Positions 17,243-25,675 of a DNA stretch of 64,000 bases are shown here, in pieces (positions within the stretch are counted from its first letter, which is position 1; each line of letters starts with the position of its first letter). Source of the stretch: Streptomyces sp. NBC_01669 (lineage in GTDB: Bacteria > Actinomycetota > Actinomycetes > Streptomycetales > Streptomycetaceae); the NCBI RefSeq assembly GCF_026339735.1, contig NZ_JAPEQG010000001.1:8245001-8309000 (forward strand), written 5' to 3'. The translations under genes and the position numbers were made by a program. The notes beneath the pieces were generated by a model. That model saw nothing but the letters and a program-made list of their open reading frames with translations. It was not told where the DNA came from and did no database searches.

Positions 17243-20200
17243 TCAGGAAGAAGCGAACAGTTCGGCGCCGCGCAGCACGGCCTGTGCCGCTTCGGTAGGA
17301 CGGGTACGCAGGAAGTAGTGGCCGCCGTCGGTGAGTTCGTGCAGGTCGACCTGCTCGGCGAGGAGCTGCCAGTCGCGATGGCGACGCGAGTACTCCGCCG
17401 TGCTCGGGTCGTCGGCGGCAACGACCACGGTGACCGGCGCGGTCAGCTTCAGCGTCGGCGGGCTGTCCAGGGCGTCGGCGAAATAGCGGTGTGCGGACAG
17501 GCAGTCGTGCCGGTAGGCGGCACCGATGTGCTCGGCGTGCTGTGCATCCAGCTCACCGAGCTCGGGGTACCCGCCGTCCGCGCTCAGCATGCCGGTGATC
17601 TCGGCGTCGCTGCGCCGGGTCAGCTCGGTGATGCCGGCGCGCCGGTCGGCGGCGTTGCCGAGCAGCTGCGCGCCGAGGAACACCCGCTGGACGTCCACCC
17701 CGCGCTCCTGCAGCTTCCTGGCCGTCTCCACGGCCAACGCGGCGCCCGAGGAGTGGCCCCAGAGCAGGACCCTGGTCAGGCCACGCCGGATGATCTCGAC
17801 GACGACCTGCTCGACCACCTGTGCCATCGGCGCGAACGGCTCGCTCCCGGCGGCCACGTCGTGACCGGGCAGCTCGACCGCGTAGACCGCCGGCCTGCCG
17901 CTCGGCAGCGCCCCGGCCATCGGCTGGAAGTTCACCGCGTTGCCGCCGGCGTAGGGGAAGCACACCAGGGCAGCAGCCTGCGTACCGTCCGATTCCGACA
18001 GTGGCTGAAGCAGCCCGGAGCGCCCGGAGCACAGCTCGGACCTGCCGTCGACCAGCCCGGCCAGATCGGCCAGGATCGGGTGACGGGTGACGTCCTTGAG
18101 GGACACCGCACGGTCCAGGGTGATCGCCAGCTTCACTGCCGACAGTGACGTGCCGCCCCGGTCGAAGAAGTGGTCCCGCCGTCCGATCTGGTTCTGGGGG
18201 ATGCCGAGCACCTTGGCCCATGCGGCCGCCAGCTGCTGTTCGGTCGGCGTATTCGGCGCGCGGTACTCGTCCTGGACGAGGCCGAGTTCTCCGGCGAGTG
18301 CCTGCAAAGTCTTCCTGTCGATCTTGCTGTTGGCCGTCAGGGGCAGACTTTCCCGCCAGTGGAAGGCCGACGGGACCATGTAATCGGGCAGCGACTCACC
18401 GAGCCTGTCCAGCAGGACGTCTTCCTCGAGTGGCCGCCGACCGGAGTAGAACGCCACCAGGTGCTTGCTCTGGTCGGCCCGCTCGGTGACCACCACTGCT
18501 CCGTCGCGTACACCGGGCACCCGCAACAGGGTGTTCTCGATCTCGCCGATCTCGATCCGGAAGCCACGAATCTTTACCTGGGTGTCCCGGCGGCCGAGGA
18601 ACTCCAGCTTGCCCTCGGGCTGCCAGCGGCCGTAGTCGCCGCCCCGGTAGAGCCGGGCGCCCGGACGGTGCGGATCGGTCAGGTAGGCCTGCCGGGTGCG
18701 CTCGGGGTCGTTGACGTATCCGCGGCCGACGCAGACGCCGGAGAAGACGATCAGACCGGGGGCGCCGAGCGGCACCGGGGTCAGGTGCTCGTCGACGACA
18801 TAGACGTGCACGTTGTTGACCGCGGGACCCAGCGGGACCCGGTCCCCGTCGGGCGCGCGGTCCATGACCTCGTGGTTGGTGTCGTCCGACGTCTCGGTCA
18901 GTCCGTAGGCGTTGACCAGTTTGATTCCGGGCTGGGCGGCGAACCAGCGCTGCGTGAGCTCCTTCTTCAGCGCCTCGCCGGTGACCGACACGCACCGCAG
19001 GTCCGGCAGCTCGCGCGGGTGCTGCGTCAGGCACGACACGACGACGTCCAGGTAGGAGGGTACGACCTGGAGGACGGCGACCCGGTCGTCAACGATCTTG
19101 TCGACGAACCGCTGGACGTCCAGGATCACCTCCTGCTCCACCAGCAGGGTCCGCGCCCCGATCAGGAGCCCGGACACCAGTTGCCACAGCGAGATGTCGA
19201 AGCACTGGGGTGCGGTCTGGGCGACCACCTGTCCCTCGCTGATCCCCAGGTCGTCGATCTTGGCGTAGAGGTGGTTGAGCATGCCCGCGTGCTCGCACAT
19301 CGCGCCCTTGGGCTCCCCGGTGGACCCCGAGGTGAAATAGATGTAGGCGAGCTGGTCCGGTGCGACGTGGAGGCCCAGATCGTCGTCGGCATGGTCCTCC
19401 TCGTAGGCTGCGCCGACGAAGAGCTTCTGGACCCCGGACAGCGATTCGAGGGCCTGGTCGAGCGTGGAAGTGCTGCCGGGTTCGGTCAGCACGAGCTCGC
19501 ATGCGGCACGGGAGAGCATGGTTGCGAGGCGATCGGCCGGGAAATGCGGCTCGATGGGCAGGTACACGCCGCCGGCCTTGAAGACCGCGAGCACGGCGGC
19601 CATCCAGTCCAGGTTGCGCTCGGTCACCACCGCGACGACACCCTCGGGGCGAAGCCCCCGCTCCAGCAGGGCCCGTCCCAACCGGTTGGCACGCGCGTTC
19701 AGTTCCTGATACGTCAGCTGCCGCTCTCCGTGGGTCGCCGCGACGGCGTCCGGGTGTGCCGCCACCCGCTGCTCGAACAACTCGTGGAACCGGCGGTCCG
19801 GGAGCTCCCGGCGCGGACCGGCGAGCCCCTCGAGCTGGAAGCGGAGTTCCTCGGCGGAGAGCAGGCTCTGCCGCCCGTGCTCGGCGTCCGGATCGGCGGC
19901 GATCAGCGCGAGCGCGGTGAGGTGGTATCCGGCGATCCTGACGGCGCAGTCCGCGTCGAGCGCGTCGGTCCGGTACCGCAGCCGCAGCACGAGCCGACCG
20001 CGGCGTTGCGAAAATCCCACCCACAGCACGGTGTCATCGGCGAGTTCGCCGCCCGAGCCGTGCGGATCGAACACGGTCTCCATCGACGGTTCGGCCAGGC
20101 CCAGTTCGCGCCTGAGCTCATCGACCGGAAAGTCCTTGTGCGCCGGCAGATCTGACGTGACTCGATGGGTGTCCAGCAGCAGCGTCCGCCACGAGTGGGG

Positions 20201-20506
20201 TTCGGTCGTCAGCAGGCAGGGCAGCGGCCGGCTGCCTTCCGCCGTGACGTAACCGGTCGCGACCTCGTGCTCGCCGGACAGCGCGGCGAGCACCTTGGCG
20301 TGCGCGGCCAGCAGTACAGAGTCGAGTGGCATCGTCAGGTTCTCGGCCAGCCGGCCCAACGCTGCCACGACGTCGTCCGGGACCGTCGCCTCGTGTTCGC
20401 CGACGCCCGTCATCGGATTGAGCGTCCACCGCGGTATTGCGGTGAATTCACCGGCGACGAGCACAGCGCGCCAGAACTCCCGGTCGGCCTGTACGTGCAT
20501 TCCCAT
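17243..20506 (-). CDS. NRPS: partial C, adenylation, carrier, type-II-like thioesterase
   Basis: A 1087-residue NRPS. Residues 1-215 resemble only the C-terminal lobe of a condensation domain (TLLLDTHRVTSDL, then DFPVDELRREL) and lack HHxxxDG, so this part should not condense. Adenylation (about 235-745) has IYFTSGSTGEPKG, the A5 motif NAYGLTET and KIRGFRIEIGEIE. The carrier domain has S787 in FDRGGTSLS. The thioesterase (about 845-1087) shows FPYAGGNAVNFQPMAG, GHSSG (S919) and His1063 in DGGHYF; the FPYAGG start resembles type II (editing) thioesterases. The hand-read pocket code is D-I-W-Q-S-T-A-D-D-K, whose two acidic residues suit a cationic side chain such as Dap. The start chosen has AGAGGGA upstream. 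Confidence 0.88.
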   Translation of the reverse strand: MGMHVQADREFWRAVLVAGEFTAIPRWTLNPMTGVGEHEATVPDDVVAALGRLAENLTMPLDSVLLAAHAKVLAALSGEHEVATGYVTAEGSRPLPCLLTTEPHSWRTLLLDTHRVTSDLPAHKDFPVDELRRELGLAEPSMETVFDPHGSGGELADDTVLWVGFSQRRGRLVLRLRYRTDALDADCAVRIAGYHLTALALIAADPDAEHGRQSLLSAEELRFQLEGLAGPRRELPDRRFHELFEQRVAAHPDAVAATHGERQLTYQELNARANRLGRALLERGLRPEGVVAVVTERNLDWMAAVLAVFKAGGVYLPIEPHFPADRLATMLSRAACELVLTEPGSTSTLDQALESLSGVQKLFVGAAYEEDHADDDLGLHVAPDQLAYIYFTSGSTGEPKGAMCEHAGMLNHLYAKIDDLGISEGQVVAQTAPQCFDISLWQLVSGLLIGARTLLVEQEVILDVQRFVDKIVDDRVAVLQVVPSYLDVVVSCLTQHPRELPDLRCVSVTGEALKKELTQRWFAAQPGIKLVNAYGLTETSDDTNHEVMDRAPDGDRVPLGPAVNNVHVYVVDEHLTPVPLGAPGLIVFSGVCVGRGYVNDPERTRQAYLTDPHRPGARLYRGGDYGRWQPEGKLEFLGRRDTQVKIRGFRIEIGEIENTLLRVPGVRDGAVVVTERADQSKHLVAFYSGRRPLEEDVLLDRLGESLPDYMVPSAFHWRESLPLTANSKIDRKTLQALAGELGLVQDEYRAPNTPTEQQLAAAWAKVLGIPQNQIGRRDHFFDRGGTSLSAVKLAITLDRAVSLKDVTRHPILADLAGLVDGRSELCSGRSGLLQPLSESDGTQAAALVCFPYAGGNAVNFQPMAGALPSGRPAVYAVELPGHDVAAGSEPFAPMAQVVEQVVVEIIRRGLTRVLLWGHSSGAALAVETARKLQERGVDVQRVFLGAQLLGNAADRRAGITELTRRSDAEITGMLSADGGYPELGELDAQHAEHIGAAYRHDCLSAHRYFADALDSPPTLKLTAPVTVVVAADDPSTAEYSRRHRDWQLLAEQVDLHELTDGGHYFLRTRPTEAAQAVLRGAELFASS

Positions 20507-20569
20507 CTGGTCGTCCCTCTCCATTCACCGTCGCCACCGTGCTGTTCGGCGCCGACAAGGGCGGCGCTG

Positions 20570-23104
20570 CTACGCCTTCAGCGTCAGTGCCTCGGGTTGA
20601 TAAGGGGCATCTCGCATCTCCGTGGCGGGATTTCCTCCCCAGCGTGCGTGCTGTGGGACTTCCTCGCCCTTCATGAGAAAGGAGTCCGGGGCGAGCACCG
20701 CGCCGTCGCCCATCGTCACGCCGTAGTGGATGTGGGCTCCCACACCGAGGGTGCAGCCGGCGCCGATGGTGCTGCGATCGGACTTGAAGGTGCCGTCCTC
20801 CTGCGAGTGGCACTGGATCTTGCTTCCCGCATTGAGCGTGCAGTCGCTCCCGATGGTGGTGAGCGTCCGCTCCGTCAGATAGCAGCCGTCATCAAAGACC
20901 TTGCTGCCGAGCCGAACCCCCAGCATCCGCCAGATCACGTTCTTGAAAGGGGTGCCGTTGAAGACGTTGAGGTACTTGTCAGGCACCTTCCAGAGGCGCT
21001 CGTGCCACCAGAAGTACGGGTCGTAGATGGAACACAACTGCGGTCGCAGCGCGCGGAATGCCGCGATGCCGCGCTCCACCAGTACGAAGTAGACAGCGGT
21101 GAACCCAAGGCTGAACACCATGAACGCGGCGATCAGTACATGCCCGTAGGAATCGTACAGATCGACGTTCGCCAGGCCGAGCATCGTGAGCACGAAGAAA
21201 TGCAGCCACCGCACGAGCAGGAAGAGGATCATCGAGCGGATGTTGTAGCGGTTCTTTGCGGCGAGGTTGCGGCGCAACTCGTCACCGGTCCGGAGATGGT
21301 CGAACCGGGAGTCGCGCTCGACCGACCGGGGAATCTCGAAGCACGGCGAGCCGAGCAGGCCGACCCCCTCCCGCACCTCGCCGTCGAGCGGAATCATCAC
21401 CTTCGTCGCGAGGAGGCAGTTCTCGCCCGTCTTGGCCCCTGAGGGATAGGCGATGTTGTTCCCGAGGAAGTTGTGTGCCCCGATCGAGGCCCGGGACACC
21501 CGGAAGGACGTGCTCGAGAAGTCGGCGTTGATGATGGAGAGCCCGTCAGCGACCATCGTTCCACTGCCGACAGAGCACAGATACGGGGATTCGTGTTGCA
21601 CTTCCGTGCCGAAGTTCGACCCGGTCTGCTCGACCCGGGACAAGTCGTATCCGAGGCCGCGCAGGTAGGGGACGATGTAGGAGCTGTCACCGAACAGCCA
21701 GGTGAAGAACTTTATGTTGGTCATGCGCCCGATCGCCCGGTGTATCGAGTAGTGAAATCCGTACAGCGGATAGACCTTGTCCGGTTTGACGGCCAGGTTC
21801 AGCAGGCGCGGAACGGTGAACAGGACGACAAGGCCCACGACGACGAAGCCGAAGAACAGCACGAAGGAAAGGATCAGCGCGTCGATGTAGAGATCCGGCG
21901 AGGTGAGCCCCACAGCACCCGGGCCCAGCCGGTTGTGCAGCGCCGGAACGATGGCCACCAGCATGTACGCGCCACCGACAGCCAGCGGCACGTAGAGGAA
22001 GAACAGCTGAAGCACGGTGATGAGACCGAAGCCGGCCCGACGCAGCGTGCCGCACTTGGCCGGCCCGATCCTCAGGTAGTCGTGCTCGGTGAGCTGTGCC
22101 GGTGATCCGTGCCAGCGGCGGCCGTCCGGGACCTCCTGGCCGCTGTACAGCGTGGACGTGTGGCCGAGTTGCGCCCCGTCGCCCATCGACGTGTCGATGT
22201 CGAGCACGGTCTTCTCGCCGATGAACACGTCCCGGCCGAGGGTGACCCGGCCGGTCTGGATACGGCCGGCGTGTGCCCGGTAGCAGAGGAAGAACGAGTC
22301 CTTGCGGATCACTGTGCCGGCGCCGATCGTGAGCAGGTCGGTGCAGACCGGAACGTTGCGGGAGAGGATCGTGACCCCCTTGCCGATCCGTGCGCCCAGG
22401 GCTCGCAGGTACAGCACGTACAGGGGATTGCCGACGAAGAAAATCATCGGGTTGGCGTGGATCAGTACCTTGACGGTCCAGAAACGCAGATACGTCAGAC
22501 CCCAGACCGGGAACTCGCGCGATTTCCACCGGCCGATGAGGAGCCATTTGGCCACGATCGGGAAGGTGCAGAGGCCGACGAAGCCGACGCCGCCGAAGAC
22601 GAACGACCGCAGATAGATGCCGATCACATCCGAGCCGGCGGAGACCCATGCATAGCCTCGGTCGGCAACAAGTCCGGCAAGGAAGGAATATCCCAGGAAA
22701 AGCAGGAACTGCAGCGTTCCGCAGAGGGCGTATCGCACCGTGCCGGCCGGGGGCACCACCTCGGTCGACACTGGGACCGACGGTTCGGCAGGGGTGGTTA
22801 CGGCGTTCGCGAGCCCGGTCGTCAGGCTTCGGATCGTGGGGTGCCGGTAGATATCCTTCATCGACGCCGAGGGGAGGTCCGTCCGCTTCCTGACCCGTGC
22901 GCAGAATTGGGCCATCACCAACGAATTGGCGCCGAGGTCATCGAAGAAGTGGCTGTCGACCGACACCCGCTCGACGCCCATGACGTCAGCCAGCACTTCG
23001 GCGAGGTTTCTCTCGATTCCGATACTCGGGCCGGTGTATCTGCGCTCGTCGATCGCAGATTCATCCGGCCCGGGCGTCAAGACGTCGACGGATTTTTCCT
23101 CCAT
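20570..23104 (-). CDS. Pls/PosA-type polymerase half: carrier plus membrane beta-helix domains, no adenylation
   Basis: An 844-residue protein. A carrier domain (about residues 28-100; S61 in FFDDLGANSLVMAQF) is followed by paired membrane helices alternating with three hexapeptide-repeat (left-handed beta-helix) domains near 235-340, 480-600 and 720-830 (for example ARIGKGVTILSRNVPVCTD, ASIGAHNFLGNN and IGAGCTLGVGAHIHYG). This is the order seen in epsilon-poly-L-lysine synthetase and PosA after their adenylation domain, where the tandem soluble domains iteratively form isopeptide bonds at the membrane. Here the adenylation domain is missing and must come from the neighbouring NRPS. AAGGAG stands six bases before the ATG. 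It is the first gene of the cluster, 63 bp before the NRPS gene. Confidence 0.85.
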   Translation of the reverse strand: MEEKSVDVLTPGPDESAIDERRYTGPSIGIERNLAEVLADVMGVERVSVDSHFFDDLGANSLVMAQFCARVRKRTDLPSASMKDIYRHPTIRSLTTGLANAVTTPAEPSVPVSTEVVPPAGTVRYALCGTLQFLLFLGYSFLAGLVADRGYAWVSAGSDVIGIYLRSFVFGGVGFVGLCTFPIVAKWLLIGRWKSREFPVWGLTYLRFWTVKVLIHANPMIFFVGNPLYVLYLRALGARIGKGVTILSRNVPVCTDLLTIGAGTVIRKDSFFLCYRAHAGRIQTGRVTLGRDVFIGEKTVLDIDTSMGDGAQLGHTSTLYSGQEVPDGRRWHGSPAQLTEHDYLRIGPAKCGTLRRAGFGLITVLQLFFLYVPLAVGGAYMLVAIVPALHNRLGPGAVGLTSPDLYIDALILSFVLFFGFVVVGLVVLFTVPRLLNLAVKPDKVYPLYGFHYSIHRAIGRMTNIKFFTWLFGDSSYIVPYLRGLGYDLSRVEQTGSNFGTEVQHESPYLCSVGSGTMVADGLSIINADFSSTSFRVSRASIGAHNFLGNNIAYPSGAKTGENCLLATKVMIPLDGEVREGVGLLGSPCFEIPRSVERDSRFDHLRTGDELRRNLAAKNRYNIRSMILFLLVRWLHFFVLTMLGLANVDLYDSYGHVLIAAFMVFSLGFTAVYFVLVERGIAAFRALRPQLCSIYDPYFWWHERLWKVPDKYLNVFNGTPFKNVIWRMLGVRLGSKVFDDGCYLTERTLTTIGSDCTLNAGSKIQCHSQEDGTFKSDRSTIGAGCTLGVGAHIHYGVTMGDGAVLAPDSFLMKGEEVPQHARWGGNPATEMRDAPYQPEALTLKA

Positions 23105-23595
23105 GCGAGCTCCTTGAGGAACATTCGAGCGCCATCGGCCATAGTGGTCGGCGCCCTGACACACGCTCTTTTCGATGGCCGGAGCGAGCAATCCGGAATT
23201 CCGAGGTCGGGATCTGTTGTCCAGTTCCTCAACCGTTGCCCAGTCTCTGCTGCTCACCGTCGGGCTGCCACTCGAATTCGATCACGTCGGCGTGGCTGCA
23301 GCTCTCGGCGACGCCCGGGGGTTCTCGCCGCCGGAGGTCTGGCGTCGGGAGAATGGAGCGCTCGCCGCCGAATTTCATTCCTCATGCACGATCCGGCCCC
23401 ATACGACGGCGATGAGCTGCACACGGTTCTCGCCCTACTGCATACGAGTGGCGTGGGCCTGATCCGGGACGGGGCGGCGCCGGTGGCGGGCAATGGAGTG
23501 CCTGGCAGGTCGGGGCTGCCCGAAAGTCACGGATGTGCCGGGCCCTGAATACCCGGCGTTCGGGGCTTCCGGCCTCGGCTGGGGCGAGCGCTGCG
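23105..23595. other. Upstream region of the Dap cluster
   Basis: This 491-bp interval lies between modC and the Dap cluster and should hold the cluster promoter. The only coding trace is a hydroxylase fragment on the minus strand, listed separately. Confidence 0.5.
23229..23378 (-). pseudogene. Fragment of a second TauD/SyrP-type hydroxylase
   Basis: A 49-codon frame contains GVAESCSHADVIEFEWQPDG, which aligns with GAVESYCRANAITFEWQPDG of the intact hydroxylase in the cluster. The nucleotide stretch CCGTCGGGCTGCCACTCGAA is also shared. Residues on either side are not conserved and both iron-ligand regions are absent. It is therefore a relic of a second hydroxylase gene, perhaps lost in a rearrangement at the cluster boundary. 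Confidence 0.7.
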
Positions 23596-24687
23596 TCAGG
23601 CTGGGTATGCGTGCGTCTGTGCGGCCTTGACCGTGGCCCAGACCGTGGCTCCCGGATGGAGGTCGAGTTCGGCTGCGGCGACCGTGGTCAGGTCGGCAGC
23701 GAGGGGGAGCTCGCCGGTGAGGTCCGCGCGGATCTGGTCGCCGTGCGTTTCGAGCCCGGTGACCTCGCAGTGCCACAGGTTTCGGGCGCTGGAGCCGGTG
23801 GGCCGGTCGCGATGGAGGGTGACCGCGCCGGGCGGGAACGCGACGAAGGCGGGGCCGGCGAGATCCTCGGTGGTGGTGATCGCCGGGCCGGAGTCGAGCT
23901 GTACGGTGTGCCCCTCGGCCAGCCCCTTGTAGAGGTTCAGGCCGACCAGTTGGGCGATGTAGTCGGTACGCGGATGGCGGGCGATGTCGGAAGGGGTGCC
24001 CTCCTGGACGACCCGGCCGTGCTCGATGACGACCAGCCGGTCGGCCAGCACCATGGCGTCCAGCGGATCGTGCGTGACCAGCACGGCGACCGCCTCGAAG
24101 TCGGCGAGGTGGCGGCGGAGTTGGGCGCGTACATCGAGGCGGGTGCGGGCGTCGAGCGCGGCCAGCGGTTCGTCGAGCAGCAGCAGGCGGGGGTGGGTGG
24201 CCAGAGCGCGGGCGAGGGCGACGCGCTGGGCCTGGCCGCCGGAGAGTCGGCGGGGTTTGGCGCCGGCGTGGTCGGCGAGGCCCATGCGGTCCAGCCACTC
24301 GGCGGCCTGCGCGCGTGCCTCGGCCTTGGGCGCGCCCTGGCAGCGGGGGCCGAATGCGATGTTGTCGAGGGCGGAGAGGTGCGGGAAGAGCAGGTAGTCC
24401 TGGAAGACGACGCCGACCGGACGGGACTCGGGCGGCGTACGGTCCAGCGCGACGCCGTCGAGGCGCAGATGACCGCCGGTGAATGGGGTGAGACCTGCGA
24501 GCGCGCGCAGGGCGGTGGTCTTGCCCGCGCCGTTGGGCCCGAGGAGCGCCACGACGTCGCCGGGCGCGGCCGCCAGCGCCACGTCGAGGTGGAAGGCGCC
24601 GCGGTTGACGACCAGATGGGCGTCCAGGCCCGCGGCGGCTGCGTCCGTGGTGGGGAGGCTGCCCGTGGCGTCGTCGATGTCCGTCAT
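23596..24687 (-). CDS. modC: Molybdate ABC transporter ATPase
   Basis: A 363-residue ABC ATPase energising molybdate uptake. Walker A (GPNGAGKTTALRALAG), Q-loop (VVFQDYLLFPHLSAL), signature LSGGQAQRVALARAL and Walker B LLLLDEPLAALDART are intact. About 110 C-terminal residues form a TOBE-like domain (GSSARNLWHCEVTGLETHG) typical of ModC, which binds oxyanion for regulation. It is the last gene of the leftward mod operon, 109 bp after modB. The call rests on the modA and modB neighbours, since sulfate and iron ATPases share the architecture. Confidence 0.88.
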   Translation of the reverse strand: MTDIDDATGSLPTTDAAAAGLDAHLVVNRGAFHLDVALAAAPGDVVALLGPNGAGKTTALRALAGLTPFTGGHLRLDGVALDRTPPESRPVGVVFQDYLLFPHLSALDNIAFGPRCQGAPKAEARAQAAEWLDRMGLADHAGAKPRRLSGGQAQRVALARALATHPRLLLLDEPLAALDARTRLDVRAQLRRHLADFEAVAVLVTHDPLDAMVLADRLVVIEHGRVVQEGTPSDIARHPRTDYIAQLVGLNLYKGLAEGHTVQLDSGPAITTTEDLAGPAFVAFPPGAVTLHRDRPTGSSARNLWHCEVTGLETHGDQIRADLTGELPLAADLTTVAAAELDLHPGATVWATVKAAQTHAYPA

Positions 24688-24796
24688 GAGGGGTTCGTCC
24701 AGCGGTTGCGCGGTGGGGGAACGGGAACGGAAGCGCCGGCGGTCCGGCGCCTCGGCGATCCGGGGCGGACTGCGAGTGGCTCACGGGCGGTTCGGG

Positions 24797-25675
24797 TCAT
24801 GAGGCCGTCATCCAACGGTCCCGCAGTCCGGCCAGGACCGCGATCGACACGGCGAGCAGGACCAGGCTCAGCGCGATGGCGGCGGCCGGGTCGTTCTGGA
24901 GGGCGAGGTAGACGGCCAGCGGCATGGTCTGCGTACGGCCGGGAAAGTTGCCCGCGAAGGTGATCGTCGCGCCGAACTCGCCGAGCGCGCGGGCCCACGC
25001 CAGCACGGAACCCGCTGCGATGCCCGGCGCGATCAGCGGCAGGGTGACCCGGCGGAACGCGGTGAAGCGGGAGGCGCCCAGCGTGGTGGCGGCCTCCTCG
25101 TACCGGGGATCGGCCGCCCGTAGCGTGCCCTCCACGCTGATGACGAGGAACGGCATCGCCACGAATGCCTCCGCGACAACCACTCCCGCCGTCGTGAACG
25201 GCAGCGTGATCCCGAAGGCCGAGTCCAGCCACTGCCCCACGACACCGTTGCGCCCCAGCGCCAGCAGCAGTGCCACACCACCCACGACCGGCGGCAGGAC
25301 GAGCGGCAGCGTCACCAGGGCCCGTACGAAACCCCGCCCCGGGAAGTCGGTGCGCGCGAGAAGCCAGGCCAGCGGCACGCCCAGCACCAGACTCACCGCG
25401 GTGGCCGCGGTCGCGCACACCAGGGACAGCTGAAGGGCTTGCCACACCTCCGGGCTGGTCAGCTGGTCCGGCAGGCTGCGCCAGGGAGCCCGTACGAGAA
25501 GGGCGATCAGCGGCAGCAACAGAAAAGCCAGGCCTACCAGGGCCGGCAGCAGAAGAGGCAGAGGCGCCCGGCCCCGGGCGTCCGCCCGTACACGCCGGCG
25601 CCGCGGCCGACCCTCGCGGGCGTCGCCACCCACGAGGATCTCGTCCGCGGCGCCGGACTTGTCCAGTTCGGTCAC
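24797..25675 (-). CDS. modB: Molybdate ABC transporter permease
   Basis: A 292-residue inner-membrane permease with six predicted helices after an Arg-rich N-terminus. The cytoplasmic EAA loop that contacts the ATPase reads YEEAATTLGASRFTAFRRVTLPLI. ARALGEFGATITFAGNFPGRTQTMP near the C-terminus is the typical ModB/CysT motif. The GTG start overlaps the modA stop as GTGA, indicating translational coupling. Together with the binding protein and ATPase it should import molybdate (or tungstate) for molybdopterin enzymes. Confidence 0.9.
   Translation of the reverse strand: MTELDKSGAADEILVGGDAREGRPRRRRVRADARGRAPLPLLLPALVGLAFLLLPLIALLVRAPWRSLPDQLTSPEVWQALQLSLVCATAATAVSLVLGVPLAWLLARTDFPGRGFVRALVTLPLVLPPVVGGVALLLALGRNGVVGQWLDSAFGITLPFTTAGVVVAEAFVAMPFLVISVEGTLRAADPRYEEAATTLGASRFTAFRRVTLPLIAPGIAAGSVLAWARALGEFGATITFAGNFPGRTQTMPLAVYLALQNDPAAAIALSLVLLAVSIAVLAGLRDRWMTAS

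Noticed and set aside
18170..20155. A 661-codon open frame on the plus strand
   Set aside because: Antisense to the NRPS adenylation region; composition and lack of motifs mark it as a shadow frame.
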